Part shown: positions 56,873 to 64,000 of the stretch, piece after piece
How the letters are laid out: each line of letters starts with the position of its first letter
Numbering within the stretch: position 1 is the first letter of the stretch
Source of the DNA: Sediminispirochaeta bajacaliforniensis DSM 16054
GTDB lineage: Bacteria > Spirochaetota > Spirochaetia > DSM-16054 > Sediminispirochaetaceae
Length of the DNA stretch: 64,000 bases
Assembly: GCF_000378205.1 (NCBI RefSeq)
Contig: NZ_KB899418.1
Span: 62,001 to 126,000 of the forward strand
Direction: 5' to 3'
The notes under the pieces: generated by a model
Databases searched by the model: none
What the model saw: the letters and a program-made list of their open reading frames with translations, nothing else
What the model was told of the DNA's origin: nothing
Made by a program: the position numbers and the translations under genes

Positions 56873-58287
56873 CCCATCACCTCAAACAACGTGTCGATCT
56901 CCTGGGCGATCGGCACAAACTCATCGTGTGTCCACTGTTGAAGTCTAATACCCGGATGCTCCGACTGCAACGTCGTATCCAGCTGATCCTTCATCGTCTG
57001 GTTGCCGCTCTTCCAGGCGATGTACTGGGAGTACGCCCGGGCCCAGAGCTCTTCATTACTCTGCAGGTACCGCCGGAACTTCGGGTCCTGAATCGCCGAC
57101 AATCCCCGGACGGTATCGGTATCCCTGATCCGGTCAATCACCCGCCGCATCTCCGGCATGCTCTGATTGACCGATTCAAACCCTCGTCCGGGTAAGCCGT
57201 TGTGGTCGATAAAGTGCCCCACCTCGTGAGCCGCCGTCATCTCCGGGTGGGGGCCGCGGGCCATCTTGATCTTGTTCGCGGTACCGTCTGGATAGAAACT
57301 GAATGCGCCGTAGTAGCTTTTTGCCTGGCTTCGCGCTACATCGATCTTCGGCAGCGGCCCGTCTCCGTGCACGCTTTCAATCGCCCGGAGCGCCTGCCGT
57401 GTCGCGTCTCCCAGGTCCCCATGGACCCGCACATTCAACGCATCCGATACCGGCGTACCGGACGGTCCCGCCGGGCTCACCGTCTGGGTGAAGCTCACAT
57501 CCTTCTCCCGGAAGATCTCACCCAGCTGCTCCATCCGCCCGGCGCCGGCGTTATGTTCAAATCCCGGGTCTATCCCCTCGTATCCGGTGTACCTCTCGCC
57601 GGTGCGCTTGTTCACATACTCCCGGGGATTTCGCTTCGGCGCCGTCGTCTGGATCGGCTTGCGCCCCGGCTGCCCGTCGCCCTGTACCGGGGCGGGGATC
57701 CCGCTCCGCTGGTAGCGCTGAAACTGCGCTTCGCTCACAAATCGGGTGGTGCACTTACACCCCCACCCGTTACGGGGGTTGTGGGTACTCCAGAACGAAT
57801 CATCCTTCGGGAGAATCAGTCCGTCCCAGGAGAGGTGCTCCGGCCGGTGCTCCTTGCTCGCCCCCACTCGGTACATCACGTAGGGGTGGCTCGCCGAGCG
57901 TTGCCCCCGCTCCCAGACTCCCGCCTGGTACGCCTGGCCAAGGTTGACATCCCAGATCGTCTTGAGCCGCCGGGAGCTGCCCAGCTGTGCCTCAACCCGC
58001 TCTCCCGTCTCGGGATCGGTAACCTCCTGCCGCCCCCACCAGCCCCGACGGGAGAGGTTGTCCGCCATCTCGTTCCGCCACTGTCGGAACGGCTTTCCTT
58101 CCGACATCGCGGTGGTGAGAGACTCACGGATATCCGAGAGGAGATCCAGATCCATCGCCTTGGCCACGGTAAACGCATGGTTGTGCTCCTCCCGCCACAC
58201 GTCCTGGTAGCTAAACGCCGGCCGGAGATTCTTCCGGTCCAGGTAGTCGATCGCCTCTTGCGGCAGCGGCCCTACGTTGTCACTCAT
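56854..58287 (-). CDS. Head morphogenesis protein (Mu gpF-like) fused to a zincin metallopeptidase domain
   Basis: A 477-residue protein. Residues 30-190 are gpF-type (QWRNEMADNLSRRGWWG; HLSWDGLILPKDDSFWSTHNPRNGWGCKCTTRF). From about 285 a second domain follows with HEVGH at 354-358 (zinc ligands plus catalytic Glu) and NEELWARAYSQYIA at 411-424 supplying a probable third ligand, the pattern of gluzincin-like peptidases. Overlaps the portal gene by 8 bases. Confidence 0.85.
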   Translation of the reverse strand: MSDNVGPLPQEAIDYLDRKNLRPAFSYQDVWREEHNHAFTVAKAMDLDLLSDIRESLTTAMSEGKPFRQWRNEMADNLSRRGWWGRQEVTDPETGERVEAQLGSSRRLKTIWDVNLGQAYQAGVWERGQRSASHPYVMYRVGASKEHRPEHLSWDGLILPKDDSFWSTHNPRNGWGCKCTTRFVSEAQFQRYQRSGIPAPVQGDGQPGRKPIQTTAPKRNPREYVNKRTGERYTGYEGIDPGFEHNAGAGRMEQLGEIFREKDVSFTQTVSPAGPSGTPVSDALNVRVHGDLGDATRQALRAIESVHGDGPLPKIDVARSQAKSYYGAFSFYPDGTANKIKMARGPHPEMTAAHEVGHFIDHNGLPGRGFESVNQSMPEMRRVIDRIRDTDTVRGLSAIQDPKFRRYLQSNEELWARAYSQYIAWKSGNQTMKDQLDTTLQSEHPGIRLQQWTHDEFVPIAQEIDTLFEVMGWLKKD

Positions 58288-59869
58288 CAGCCTGGAACTC
58301 CGCGTCCCCCAGCGCCCGGGCCTTGAACATATCCAGCGCCAGCGCCCTGGTCACGCCGGTGGTATCGATCCGTGCCAAGAGCTCCGGCAGCCGCCGCTCA
58401 AACTCCCCGTAGGAGTTGCACTCCGTCGAGAGCTCCGCCACCGCCTTGTGGAGCGGCTTCACAAGCGGCTTCCACTCGGTCGCCTCTGCGATCATCTCCA
58501 GCTCATCGTTTGCCTCGGACGCCGCGTTCATCGCCGCCGCGGCGCCTTCCGCGTTCCCGGCAGTCGCCTGTTCTTTTGCCGGGGCGCCCTCCGAGTTGGC
58601 CGGTTGTTCCACCGGCGCGGACCCGCCCACCAGTACCTCGTCGTCATCGCCCGGCTCGGTCAGTCCGAGCTTGGCGTAGAGCTCGCTCCGTTTCACCGGG
58701 AATCCGAGCGGCACCAGCTTGGAGACGTTATCCACCAGGCCGTTGACATCCTCCGGCCGTGGGACCGGGAGGCGGAGTTTCGGGTACTGCTCCTGGGGTC
58801 CGAAGTTGAGATTGATATACGGGATCACCAGGTCCCGGTTCAGCGTGGTCTCAAGCTGACGGGCGTCCGCCTCCATAATGTCCAGCCGAACCTCGTGCTG
58901 AGCGTCCTCGTTTCCCAGCTTCCCGGGAGTCCCCTCGGTCGTGGCTGTCTGGCCGAGAATACCCTTCGACAATTGCGCGTCCACCCACCTCGCCAGCTTC
59001 TCGAAGTGATCGGTACTACCGCCGGGCTTCACTCCTTCAACGATCTCGATCGCCATGGCATCAGGGATCACCGCGCCAATGTCCCGGCCGATGTTCCGTA
59101 CCGCCCGCTTGAGCACGTCAATATCGTTCTTGGTAGCGTTCTTCCCGTACTTCCCCACCCGGATCGGGTAGCCGAACACCTCCACAAACGCCGCCCACCC
59201 GGCAACGTCGAAGCTCTTGATCAGGTGGTAGTACGCCGCAACCAGGGCAAAGCCGCCCCGGATCGGGAGCCCCGACTTCAACAGCGGCTCGTGTTTCACG
59301 AACTTGTAGAGCGGCAGTTCAACCTTGTCCGCCCCTTCCCGCAGGAGCAGCTTCCGCCCGGTCACCGTATCGTAGTCAAACCACCGAGGGTCCCGCCACT
59401 CGTACCGCGCCGGCCGCCAGGGGGTACGATCGGTATCCCACATGATTTCATTCACCGAAAACCCTTTCCCAAGGGCATCCAGGGCGTTGGTCACCAGCTC
59501 GGCAAACTCCGGGCGGTCTATAATGTTCTGCTTTACGCTCTCAGCCATCTCATGAGCGGTGTCCGAGTCGTCCGCGGGTGTCACCGTCGGATCCAGTCCC
59601 ACGATCGAGAGCTTCCGTGTCCCGAGGACGCTCCGGTAGTGCAGGTCCCGCTCTTCCATCTCTTCCGCAAGGGTCAGGTAGTCCTGGATATCACCAGCCT
59701 TCGCTCCCTGGATCAGGGTTGCCAGTCGGGAGGGATCGAGAGTTGCCGCCACCTCGCTGGCGTTCCATCCCTGCCGAACACTGAAGGCGTCCGGGCCGGA
59801 TACCTCCTCACTCAGAGATTGCTTATTCAAGCCTTTCAGCGCATCGCGCAGCCGCTTACCAATCGTCAT
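58280..59869 (-). CDS. Portal protein (DUF935, Mu gp29-like)
   Basis: A 529-residue portal. Landmarks: EEMEERDLHYRSVLGTRKLSIVGLDPTV near residue 70, INEIMWD-type segment near 138 (FSVNEIMWDTDRTPWRPARYEWRDPRWFDYD) and LPLYKFVKHEPLLKSGLPIRGG. The C-terminal 130 residues are Ala/Glu-rich. It forms the dodecameric DNA gate. Overlaps the terminase stop by 14 bases. Confidence 0.92.
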   Translation of the reverse strand: MTIGKRLRDALKGLNKQSLSEEVSGPDAFSVRQGWNASEVAATLDPSRLATLIQGAKAGDIQDYLTLAEEMEERDLHYRSVLGTRKLSIVGLDPTVTPADDSDTAHEMAESVKQNIIDRPEFAELVTNALDALGKGFSVNEIMWDTDRTPWRPARYEWRDPRWFDYDTVTGRKLLLREGADKVELPLYKFVKHEPLLKSGLPIRGGFALVAAYYHLIKSFDVAGWAAFVEVFGYPIRVGKYGKNATKNDIDVLKRAVRNIGRDIGAVIPDAMAIEIVEGVKPGGSTDHFEKLARWVDAQLSKGILGQTATTEGTPGKLGNEDAQHEVRLDIMEADARQLETTLNRDLVIPYINLNFGPQEQYPKLRLPVPRPEDVNGLVDNVSKLVPLGFPVKRSELYAKLGLTEPGDDDEVLVGGSAPVEQPANSEGAPAKEQATAGNAEGAAAAMNAASEANDELEMIAEATEWKPLVKPLHKAVAELSTECNSYGEFERRLPELLARIDTTGVTRALALDMFKARALGDAEFQADE

Positions 59870-61358
59870 TGTCGCCTTGCCTCCATGGGTTGGGTGCCGT
59901 CACCGGCTCGTACTGATACGGCTGGTAGGTGTTGTCGTCGTTCACCTGGGCGTACACCGCCATAACTCCGGCAATCACCGCATCGCCGTGCCGCTTTTTC
60001 CCGTCGGCGTCCCGGGTATGCTCGGCGATCATCGGAATCCCTCGGTCCATCACCACCGCTCGGTGGTCGTCCAGGATTCCGGCGTGCTTCGGGATCCGTA
60101 TCGCGTCGTCCTCAAACTTCGCCTTGTACTTCGGCATGTACTCCAGATAGAACTGCCGGGCAATCATCACCTGGTGCACATATGCAGGGCCGTACCTCTG
60201 CGCCGCCAGCTCGGCAATCATCTGTCCGTTACCCCGGGCATCGATCGCCGCACACGAGAATCCCGGCAGCTTGTCCGCCGCGTAGCAAAACACCTGGAAC
60301 TGCTGCATGAACGGTATGTTCCGCAGCTCCACATACGCAATCGCCTCGAGGGCAAGCTCGGAGCTTTCGAGAAACAGCCCGATCACCGACAGGTCTCCCG
60401 ATCGGGCAAAGTCCATGCCGATATACCCTCGGGGGCGTCGCCCGCTCTCTGCCGACCGTAGCCGCGCCGCGGTAAGTGCCGGCGCCAGGCTGTCGGCGAT
60501 CCAGTCTTCGGTGTCCGCCGTCCTTCTGGCGTCCGCAAGATAGGTGAACTCGTCGCTCTGCTCGTAGGCGGCAACCGGTATCGTCTGATCCATCGACCGT
60601 TCAACCAGAGCCCTGGGAAAATACTTCGACCCGCTCCGGCTCGGAATACAGAATAGCTCCTCGTCGGCGCCGTCGCCGTAGAACTCCACCAACTCCTCGA
60701 GCCACCGTTGTTCACCCTCGGCGGTCCATACTGCATTCTCTTTCTTGGACGCGTTGCGCATCTCGAGGATCCGGCGATAGAGTCCTTGCTCAATCGCCTC
60801 GTCGATCGTGATCCGGTGAAGGCTGTAAGGGCGCTTCCCGGCGCGGATGTCCTTTATCAGCTCGTTGAACGGATTGTCCTCGCCGTTGTGGGTGCTGATT
60901 ATCCGCACGCTACCGCCCCACATAAGGAGTGCCATCGCCGCCTTGAGCACCTCGGCGAGGTTCTCTACAAATGCCGCCTCGTCCAGAATCACCCGACCCT
61001 GGCGTCCGCGAAGCGTCGTTGGCCGGGAGGGTAGGCCCATGATCCGACGGCCGCTGGGAAAGGCGATCTTGTAGGCGGTAATGTCCTTGTCTTCGTCCCG
61101 GACGATCTCCTCTTCCATATCGCTCGCCGCGTACTGGAAGTTCCGGGCCCACTCGGCACAAGTGAGGATAAAGTCCTTGGTGAACTCCATATTGTAGGAG
61201 ATATAGAACACGTCGGTACCGTTGTCCGCCGCAGCGGTAAGCACCGCGTCCGCCGCCTCCGCCCAGGTAAGACCTACCCGTCGGGACTTCTCGGCAACCT
61301 TTACCTGAGCATCATCCTCGATCCATTTTTGTTGATAGGGAAGCAGCACCGCATCCAT
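59856..61358 (-). CDS. Terminase large subunit (Mu gp28-like)
   Basis: A 500-residue packaging motor. ATPase: Walker A-like EKSRRVGLTW at 23-32, Walker B RVILDEAAF near 122-130. Nuclease half: GYIGMDFARSGDLSVIGLF and IDARGNGQMIAE (RNase-H-like fold acidic residues). Mu-type headful packaging is expected. Confidence 0.93.
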   Translation of the reverse strand: MDAVLLPYQQKWIEDDAQVKVAEKSRRVGLTWAEAADAVLTAAADNGTDVFYISYNMEFTKDFILTCAEWARNFQYAASDMEEEIVRDEDKDITAYKIAFPSGRRIMGLPSRPTTLRGRQGRVILDEAAFVENLAEVLKAAMALLMWGGSVRIISTHNGEDNPFNELIKDIRAGKRPYSLHRITIDEAIEQGLYRRILEMRNASKKENAVWTAEGEQRWLEELVEFYGDGADEELFCIPSRSGSKYFPRALVERSMDQTIPVAAYEQSDEFTYLADARRTADTEDWIADSLAPALTAARLRSAESGRRPRGYIGMDFARSGDLSVIGLFLESSELALEAIAYVELRNIPFMQQFQVFCYAADKLPGFSCAAIDARGNGQMIAELAAQRYGPAYVHQVMIARQFYLEYMPKYKAKFEDDAIRIPKHAGILDDHRAVVMDRGIPMIAEHTRDADGKKRHGDAVIAGVMAVYAQVNDDNTYQPYQYEPVTAPNPWRQGDNDDW

Positions 61359-61367
61359 CGCGCCCCC

Positions 61368-61922
61368 TTACGAGATCCCGAGGATACGGTTCTTGATGAG
61401 GAGTATCGTCTCCGGTTTCACCCCGGCGGTCTTTGCCGTCTTGGCTACATCCTCGGCCGCAACCGCCACCTCCTGCTTCAGCTTCCGCTCCCGCTCAGCA
61501 TTAGTGTGCGCCGCCTGCTCCAGATCCCGAACACCCCGTGCCACCTTGTTGATCAGGTTCGCCAGGGCGGGAATCCGCTCTTCGGGATCACCGTCCTGGA
61601 GCTCCTGCAGGTTGAGCATGAGATCAAAGACTACAAGCCGCAGCTGGTGGTTGATCACTTTCCCGAGTTGGTTCTGCTTTTCTTCTCCGTACTTGTCCAG
61701 ATAGGCATCCGCCAACTCTCGGGCTTGCCGGTTCCGTTCGGTAAACTGCCGCATCTTCAGCGCATAACGGTTGACAGCTGACTTACTCACCACCTTCTCG
61801 CCGGCAGCATCGTTGATCGTGTCGGCAATTGCTTGCTGGGTAACGTTGGGATCGTTCAGGAGCTCAATCAGGGTACTGCGAAGCTCCGGGTCAAGTCGGT
61901 CGATACTCGATTTTCCGCCCAT
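61368..61922 (-). CDS. Terminase small subunit-like (DUF3486, Mu gp27)
   Basis: A 184-residue helical protein: SSIDRLDPELRSTLIELLNDPNVTQQAIADTINDAAGEKVVSKSAVNRYALKM is the helix-turn-helix DNA-recognition part of DUF3486, followed by a long coiled helix. Works with the large subunit encoded 9 bases downstream. Confidence 0.9.
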   Translation of the reverse strand: MGGKSSIDRLDPELRSTLIELLNDPNVTQQAIADTINDAAGEKVVSKSAVNRYALKMRQFTERNRQARELADAYLDKYGEEKQNQLGKVINHQLRLVVFDLMLNLQELQDGDPEERIPALANLINKVARGVRDLEQAAHTNAERERKLKQEVAVAAEDVAKTAKTAGVKPETILLIKNRILGIS

Positions 61923-61925
61923 GAC

Positions 61926-62216
61926 TCACTCCGGGATAGGGCGGTCCACACCCTCCACGCGAGCATGGCCTTTCGCTACATCCAGCCCGAGCCTGGTGAG
62001 CTTTGCAACGATGATACCGTTCCCCAGATCCTCGGCGGCTACAAGGTTCTGCTCCTTCAACCACTGGATCTGCTCATTCACCTGGGAAACACCGACGCCG
62101 TGACCATAGGCCACCAGGAGGCGCTGGAGCATCTCGTTGCTCAAGGAGTAGTCGTTGTCGTTTTCCATCCCCTGCAGCATGATGATCCGCTGGTTGGGAC
62201 CGAAGATATCTTTCAT
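61926..62216 (-). CDS. Mu gp26-like protein
   Basis: A 96-residue protein with a winged-helix look: EMLQRLLVAYGHGVGVSQVNEQIQWLKEQNLVAAEDLGNGIIVAKLTRLGLDVAKGHARVEGVDRP. The GLDVAxG...VEGVxRP end is typical of the gp26 family, located before the small terminase in Mu-like phages. GGAGG site; function unknown. Confidence 0.85.
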   Translation of the reverse strand: MKDIFGPNQRIIMLQGMENDNDYSLSNEMLQRLLVAYGHGVGVSQVNEQIQWLKEQNLVAAEDLGNGIIVAKLTRLGLDVAKGHARVEGVDRPIPE

Positions 62217-62605
62217 CCATCCTCCTTACGTCGCGCCATAAAGCGCTCCTGCAGGACCCGCACGATGTTACTGATACCCTTGAGCTCCCCCTCCATGTTG
62301 GATAGTCGGTCCAGCAGGGTGGTGAACGTCCGGTTCTCCAGATTGCTCACCCGTACATGCAGCTTGTTCACATCGTCGCTTCGTTTCTGCTCCATTCGAT
62401 CGATCCGAGCATTGATCTTCTCCTCAAGCTCGTCCAGGTTCGTCTCGAGCTTCTCATGTAGTCCGTCGACGGCTTTTTGCAGGCTACTGGTCACCTGCTC
62501 CTGGTGCTCCCGCTTGTCCTTGCGGAGTCGGTGGTTGAGGCTCAGAAATGCCACGATCAACCCTGACAGGCTGATTCCGGTGCTGATCCATACGCTGTAG
62601 TCCAC
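62213..62605 (-). CDS. Mu gp25-like membrane protein (DUF2730)
   Basis: A 130-residue protein with one N-terminal membrane span (residues 5-23) and a long coiled coil (residues 35-115), matching DUF2730. GTG start with AAGGAGG; 4-base overlap with the gp26-like gene. Role unclear; part of the lysis/packaging segment. Confidence 0.82.
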   Translation of the reverse strand: MDYSVWISTGISLSGLIVAFLSLNHRLRKDKREHQEQVTSSLQKAVDGLHEKLETNLDELEEKINARIDRMEQKRSDDVNKLHVRVSNLENRTFTTLLDRLSNMEGELKGISNIVRVLQERFMARRKEDG

Positions 62606-62883
62606 TACTCCTCCTTTCCGCGATAGAACTCCAGGGTGTCCCGAAGGTCTGCAATCTCCCGCCGATACTCGATGATGTTGTACCGGAGCGCCCGGTAGTC
62701 ATCGTAGGTCAACAGGAGTCCGCTGAGCTCCGGCACATCCTTAAAGTGCACCGGCTTGATATCCGCCGGCGCCGGGAGAGGAGGGTGTACCGCCTCCGGT
62801 TCCGCTACGCTCTCAATCGTCTGACAGCTTGTCAGGAAAGAGAGCGTTAGCGTCATGAAACAGATCGGAATCATCCGTTTCAT
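62605..62883 (-). CDS. Outer-membrane spanin-like lipoprotein (Rz1 type)
   Basis: A 92-residue protein with signal sequence and lipobox LTSC (MKRMIPICFMTLTLSFLTSC), then a proline-rich stretch (EAVHPPLPAPADIKP) and a short helix. It starts inside the upstream inner-membrane gene in another frame, the classic embedded Rz/Rz1 arrangement. Together they would fuse inner and outer membranes in the last step of lysis of a diderm host. Confidence 0.72.
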   Translation of the reverse strand: MKRMIPICFMTLTLSFLTSCQTIESVAEPEAVHPPLPAPADIKPVHFKDVPELSGLLLTYDDYRALRYNIIEYRREIADLRDTLEFYRGKEE

Positions 62884-63106
62884 CCACACGCCGCTTCTCA
62901 TCCGCAGCCTCCTGTCTGTTCTCTTGGCGATCTCCCATGAGATCCTGCATATCGTCCAGTTTGTCGTTCGCCCGATCAATCGCCGCCTCGGCCGCTCGGT
63001 TCTCCTCCCGAAGCCGTGCGTTCCGCTTGAACAGAAACCACAGCAGACCGAACTCGAGAGCTACCACCCCAAGCAGTACCAGTACCGCCGTAACACCGAT
63101 ACTCAC
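62813..63106 (-). CDS. Inner-membrane spanin-like protein (Rz type)
   Basis: A 97-residue protein: N-terminal membrane span (residues 3-24, VTAVLVLLGVVALEFGLLWFLF) and a charged coiled coil (RNARLREENRAAEAAIDRANDKLDDMQDLMGDRQENRQEAADEKR). GTG start at 63106; the longer frame is shadow of the holin-like gene. Its 3' 71 bases overlap the lipoprotein gene. Confidence 0.7.
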   Translation of the reverse strand: MSIGVTAVLVLLGVVALEFGLLWFLFKRNARLREENRAAEAAIDRANDKLDDMQDLMGDRQENRQEAADEKRRVDETDDSDLFHDANALFPDKLSDD

Positions 63107-63516
63107 GCGCCCGCCTTGGCTGCGCCGTCCGTACTGGTCGCCGCCTTGTTGGCCTTCATCCCGGCAATCATGATCGCGATAATCCCCACGATCCCCGGCC
63201 CGAGAAAACCGATCGCCAGCTCGAGGTTCATCCCACTGAGCTCCTGCCGGACAATCGTCACCACAAAGATCGCCCCCATGAGCGCCATCGCGATCCAGTA
63301 TTTCCACATGTCAGCTCGCTGGTACTGCCCCTTCGGGAGCTCACCGGTACTCTTGACGATCGCCCGGAGATCCAGCGCGGTATAGGCTGAGGCCGCCGCC
63401 AGGAACGCCCCGGCCATCGCGCCGATCACCGAGGTGCTGCCGAGGTACCAGATCGAGAGCGCCGTAATGATCGCCGCAAAGATAAGCAGGCTCAGCTGCT
63501 TGTGTCGTACCTTCAT
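63103..63516 (-). CDS. Holin-like membrane protein
   Basis: A 137-residue protein with four predicted membrane spans (about 9-28, 33-52, 75-92, 103-121) and a charged Lys/Ala tail. Position between endolysin and spanin genes and its membrane pattern suggest a holin. ATG 63516 with AAGGAG 5 bases before it. No sequence family recognised, so the role rests on context. Confidence 0.6.
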   Translation of the reverse strand: MKVRHKQLSLLIFAAIITALSIWYLGSTSVIGAMAGAFLAAASAYTALDLRAIVKSTGELPKGQYQRADMWKYWIAMALMGAIFVVTIVRQELSGMNLELAIGFLGPGIVGIIAIMIAGMKANKAATSTDGAAKAGA

Positions 63517-63529
63517 AACCACTCCTTTT

Positions 63530-64000
63530 TCAGACCGCCGATCGGATCACGTGGGCCCACTTCTTCCGATCGCCGGATCGCTTCATGATCCGCATGAAGT
63601 CGATCGGGCTCATCGGCGTGTTGTTGCCGTGGTGATCCGTGTAGCTGGTCAGGTAATTTCCGTATGGGTCGTCGATAAACAGCTGGGTCAGCTGCTCAAA
63701 CTTCGGCGGAAAGTGATCCTGCTCGTTCCCTTGCGGGTAGGCGATCCGGCACCCGGCCAGGCTCACCACGTGACTGAGCTCGCCGCCTCCCTGCAGCGGG
63801 AACAAGCCAGACAGCACGATCCCCGCGCCGTCGGTCAGCTCATGGATCAACACGTCCAGATCCCAGTCCACCCGGAAGGTACTCACCTCTTCGCCGAGGA
63901 GCTCGTTCACTCCCCAGCTCAACACGGCGTGTACCTCATTCGGAGGATAGAGCGCTTCACCTGTCGCCTTGTCAATCGCCCAGGGCGTCAACCGCCGCAG
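63530..64000 (-). CDS. C39-like papain-fold peptidase, probable endolysin (cut by window edge)
   Basis: At least 156 residues; the frame stays open to the right edge and no proper start is inside the window. GGGELSHVVSLAG carries a probable catalytic His and FIDDPYGNYLTSYTDHHGNN a probable catalytic Asp, then MSPIDFMRIMKR; this is the C39-like (NlpC-related papain fold) peptidase pattern of phage lysins. The catalytic Cys should be in the missing N-terminal part. It heads the visible lysis cluster. Confidence 0.65.
   Translation of the reverse strand: MRRLTPWAIDKATGEALYPPNEVHAVLSWGVNELLGEEVSTFRVDWDLDVLIHELTDGAGIVLSGLFPLQGGGELSHVVSLAGCRIAYPQGNEQDHFPPKFEQLTQLFIDDPYGNYLTSYTDHHGNNTPMSPIDFMRIMKRSGDRKKWAHVIRSAV

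Larger units (their letters stand above)
28556..64000 (-). mobile_element. Mu-like transposable prophage with DGR (one end in window)
   Basis: A continuous run of phage genes, nearly all on the minus strand and richer in GC than the left part. Mu-type proteins include DDE transposase, MuB-like ATPase, Mor, gp16, gp25-gp30, I protease, T, gp35-gp37, G, sheath, tube, tape measure and gp44-gp48. Genes needed for lysis, packaging, head, tail and transposition all appear intact, so the phage may be functional. The right edge of the window is still inside it: the last gene there is cut. The other phage end and the target duplication cannot be seen. Confidence 0.9.

Noticed and set aside
58277-59965. 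562-codon plus-strand open frame
   Set aside because: It mirrors the portal and terminase genes on the other strand, is full of Pro/Arg/His-rich low-information sequence, and has no phage-like domain. High GC content lengthens antisense frames; the same applies to 38633-40048, 41239-42252, 43102-43974, 45051-46013, 48592-49839 and 49854-50705.
1-64000. CRISPR arrays, rRNA and tRNA genes, insertion sequences
   Set aside because: I found no regularly spaced repeats, no cloverleaf or rRNA-like stretches and no separate IS transposase beyond the phage enzyme.

Overview
The window looks like a piece of chromosome from a free-living, diderm spirochaete (Sediminispirochaeta/Spirochaeta type). I infer this from the gene families and the style of the secreted proteins; no rRNA or other decisive marker is present. 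Positions 1-28555 are ordinary chromosome. Positions from about 28556 to the right edge are a GC-richer, Mu-like transposable prophage. Its tail end carries a complete diversity-generating retroelement (DGR).

Chromosomal part. Almost everything from 13140 down to 154 is on the minus strand and reads as nucleoside or base salvage and catabolism. It holds a LacI-type regulator with its own operators, a RibD-C/DHFR-like reductase, a TRZ/ATZ-type amidohydrolase, an MFS transporter, a BMP-type nucleoside ABC importer (binding protein, double ATPase, two permeases), an M20 hydrolase, cytidine deaminase and a large protein of unknown function. Around 13.2-18.2 kb lie a cupin, a hotdog thioesterase, a gamma-carbonic anhydrase, a short-chain dehydrogenase, an ACT-domain protein and small secreted proteins. 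At 18.5-23 kb there is a plus-strand group: a secreted YD-repeat-like protein, an OmpR-type response regulator, its histidine kinase and a lipoprotein. At 23-28.5 kb there is a PTS-type dihydroxyacetone kinase operon (dhaK, dhaL and a DhaM-HPr-EI fusion) behind a ROK-family regulator.

Prophage part. One phage end lies a few bases upstream of the ROK start codon. Reading the minus strand from the right edge, the order is: lysis genes (C39-like endolysin, holin-like protein, overlapping spanin pair), Mu gp25/gp26-like proteins, small and large terminase, portal, and an F-like head protein with an added metallopeptidase domain, then a terminator. Next come accessory genes, an XRE repressor with three GGTTAACC-type operators, and a leftward early operon (ribbon-helix-helix-like proteins, winged-helix proteins, DUF3102, MuA-like transposase, MuB-like ATPase, DUF3164, gp16-like, Mor-like), then a second terminator. 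Last comes the second late block: protease/scaffold, major head protein, gp35/36/G/37 homologues, sheath, tube, a frameshifted tail assembly chaperone, tape measure, baseplate, spike, tail fibre and the DGR. The two late blocks complement each other without duplication, so this looks like one phage whose early module sits between F and the protease.

The DGR is the highlight. A 116-bp variable repeat (30398-30513) at the 3' end of a C-type-lectin/FGE-like target gene matches a 116-bp template repeat (29859-29974). There are 13 differences, and every one falls on a template adenine. A GC-rich hairpin with a GATA loop lies just downstream of the variable repeat. An Avd gene and a DGR-type reverse transcriptase complete the cassette. 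Its place after the tail-fibre genes suggests a receptor-binding protein whose specificity the phage can change.
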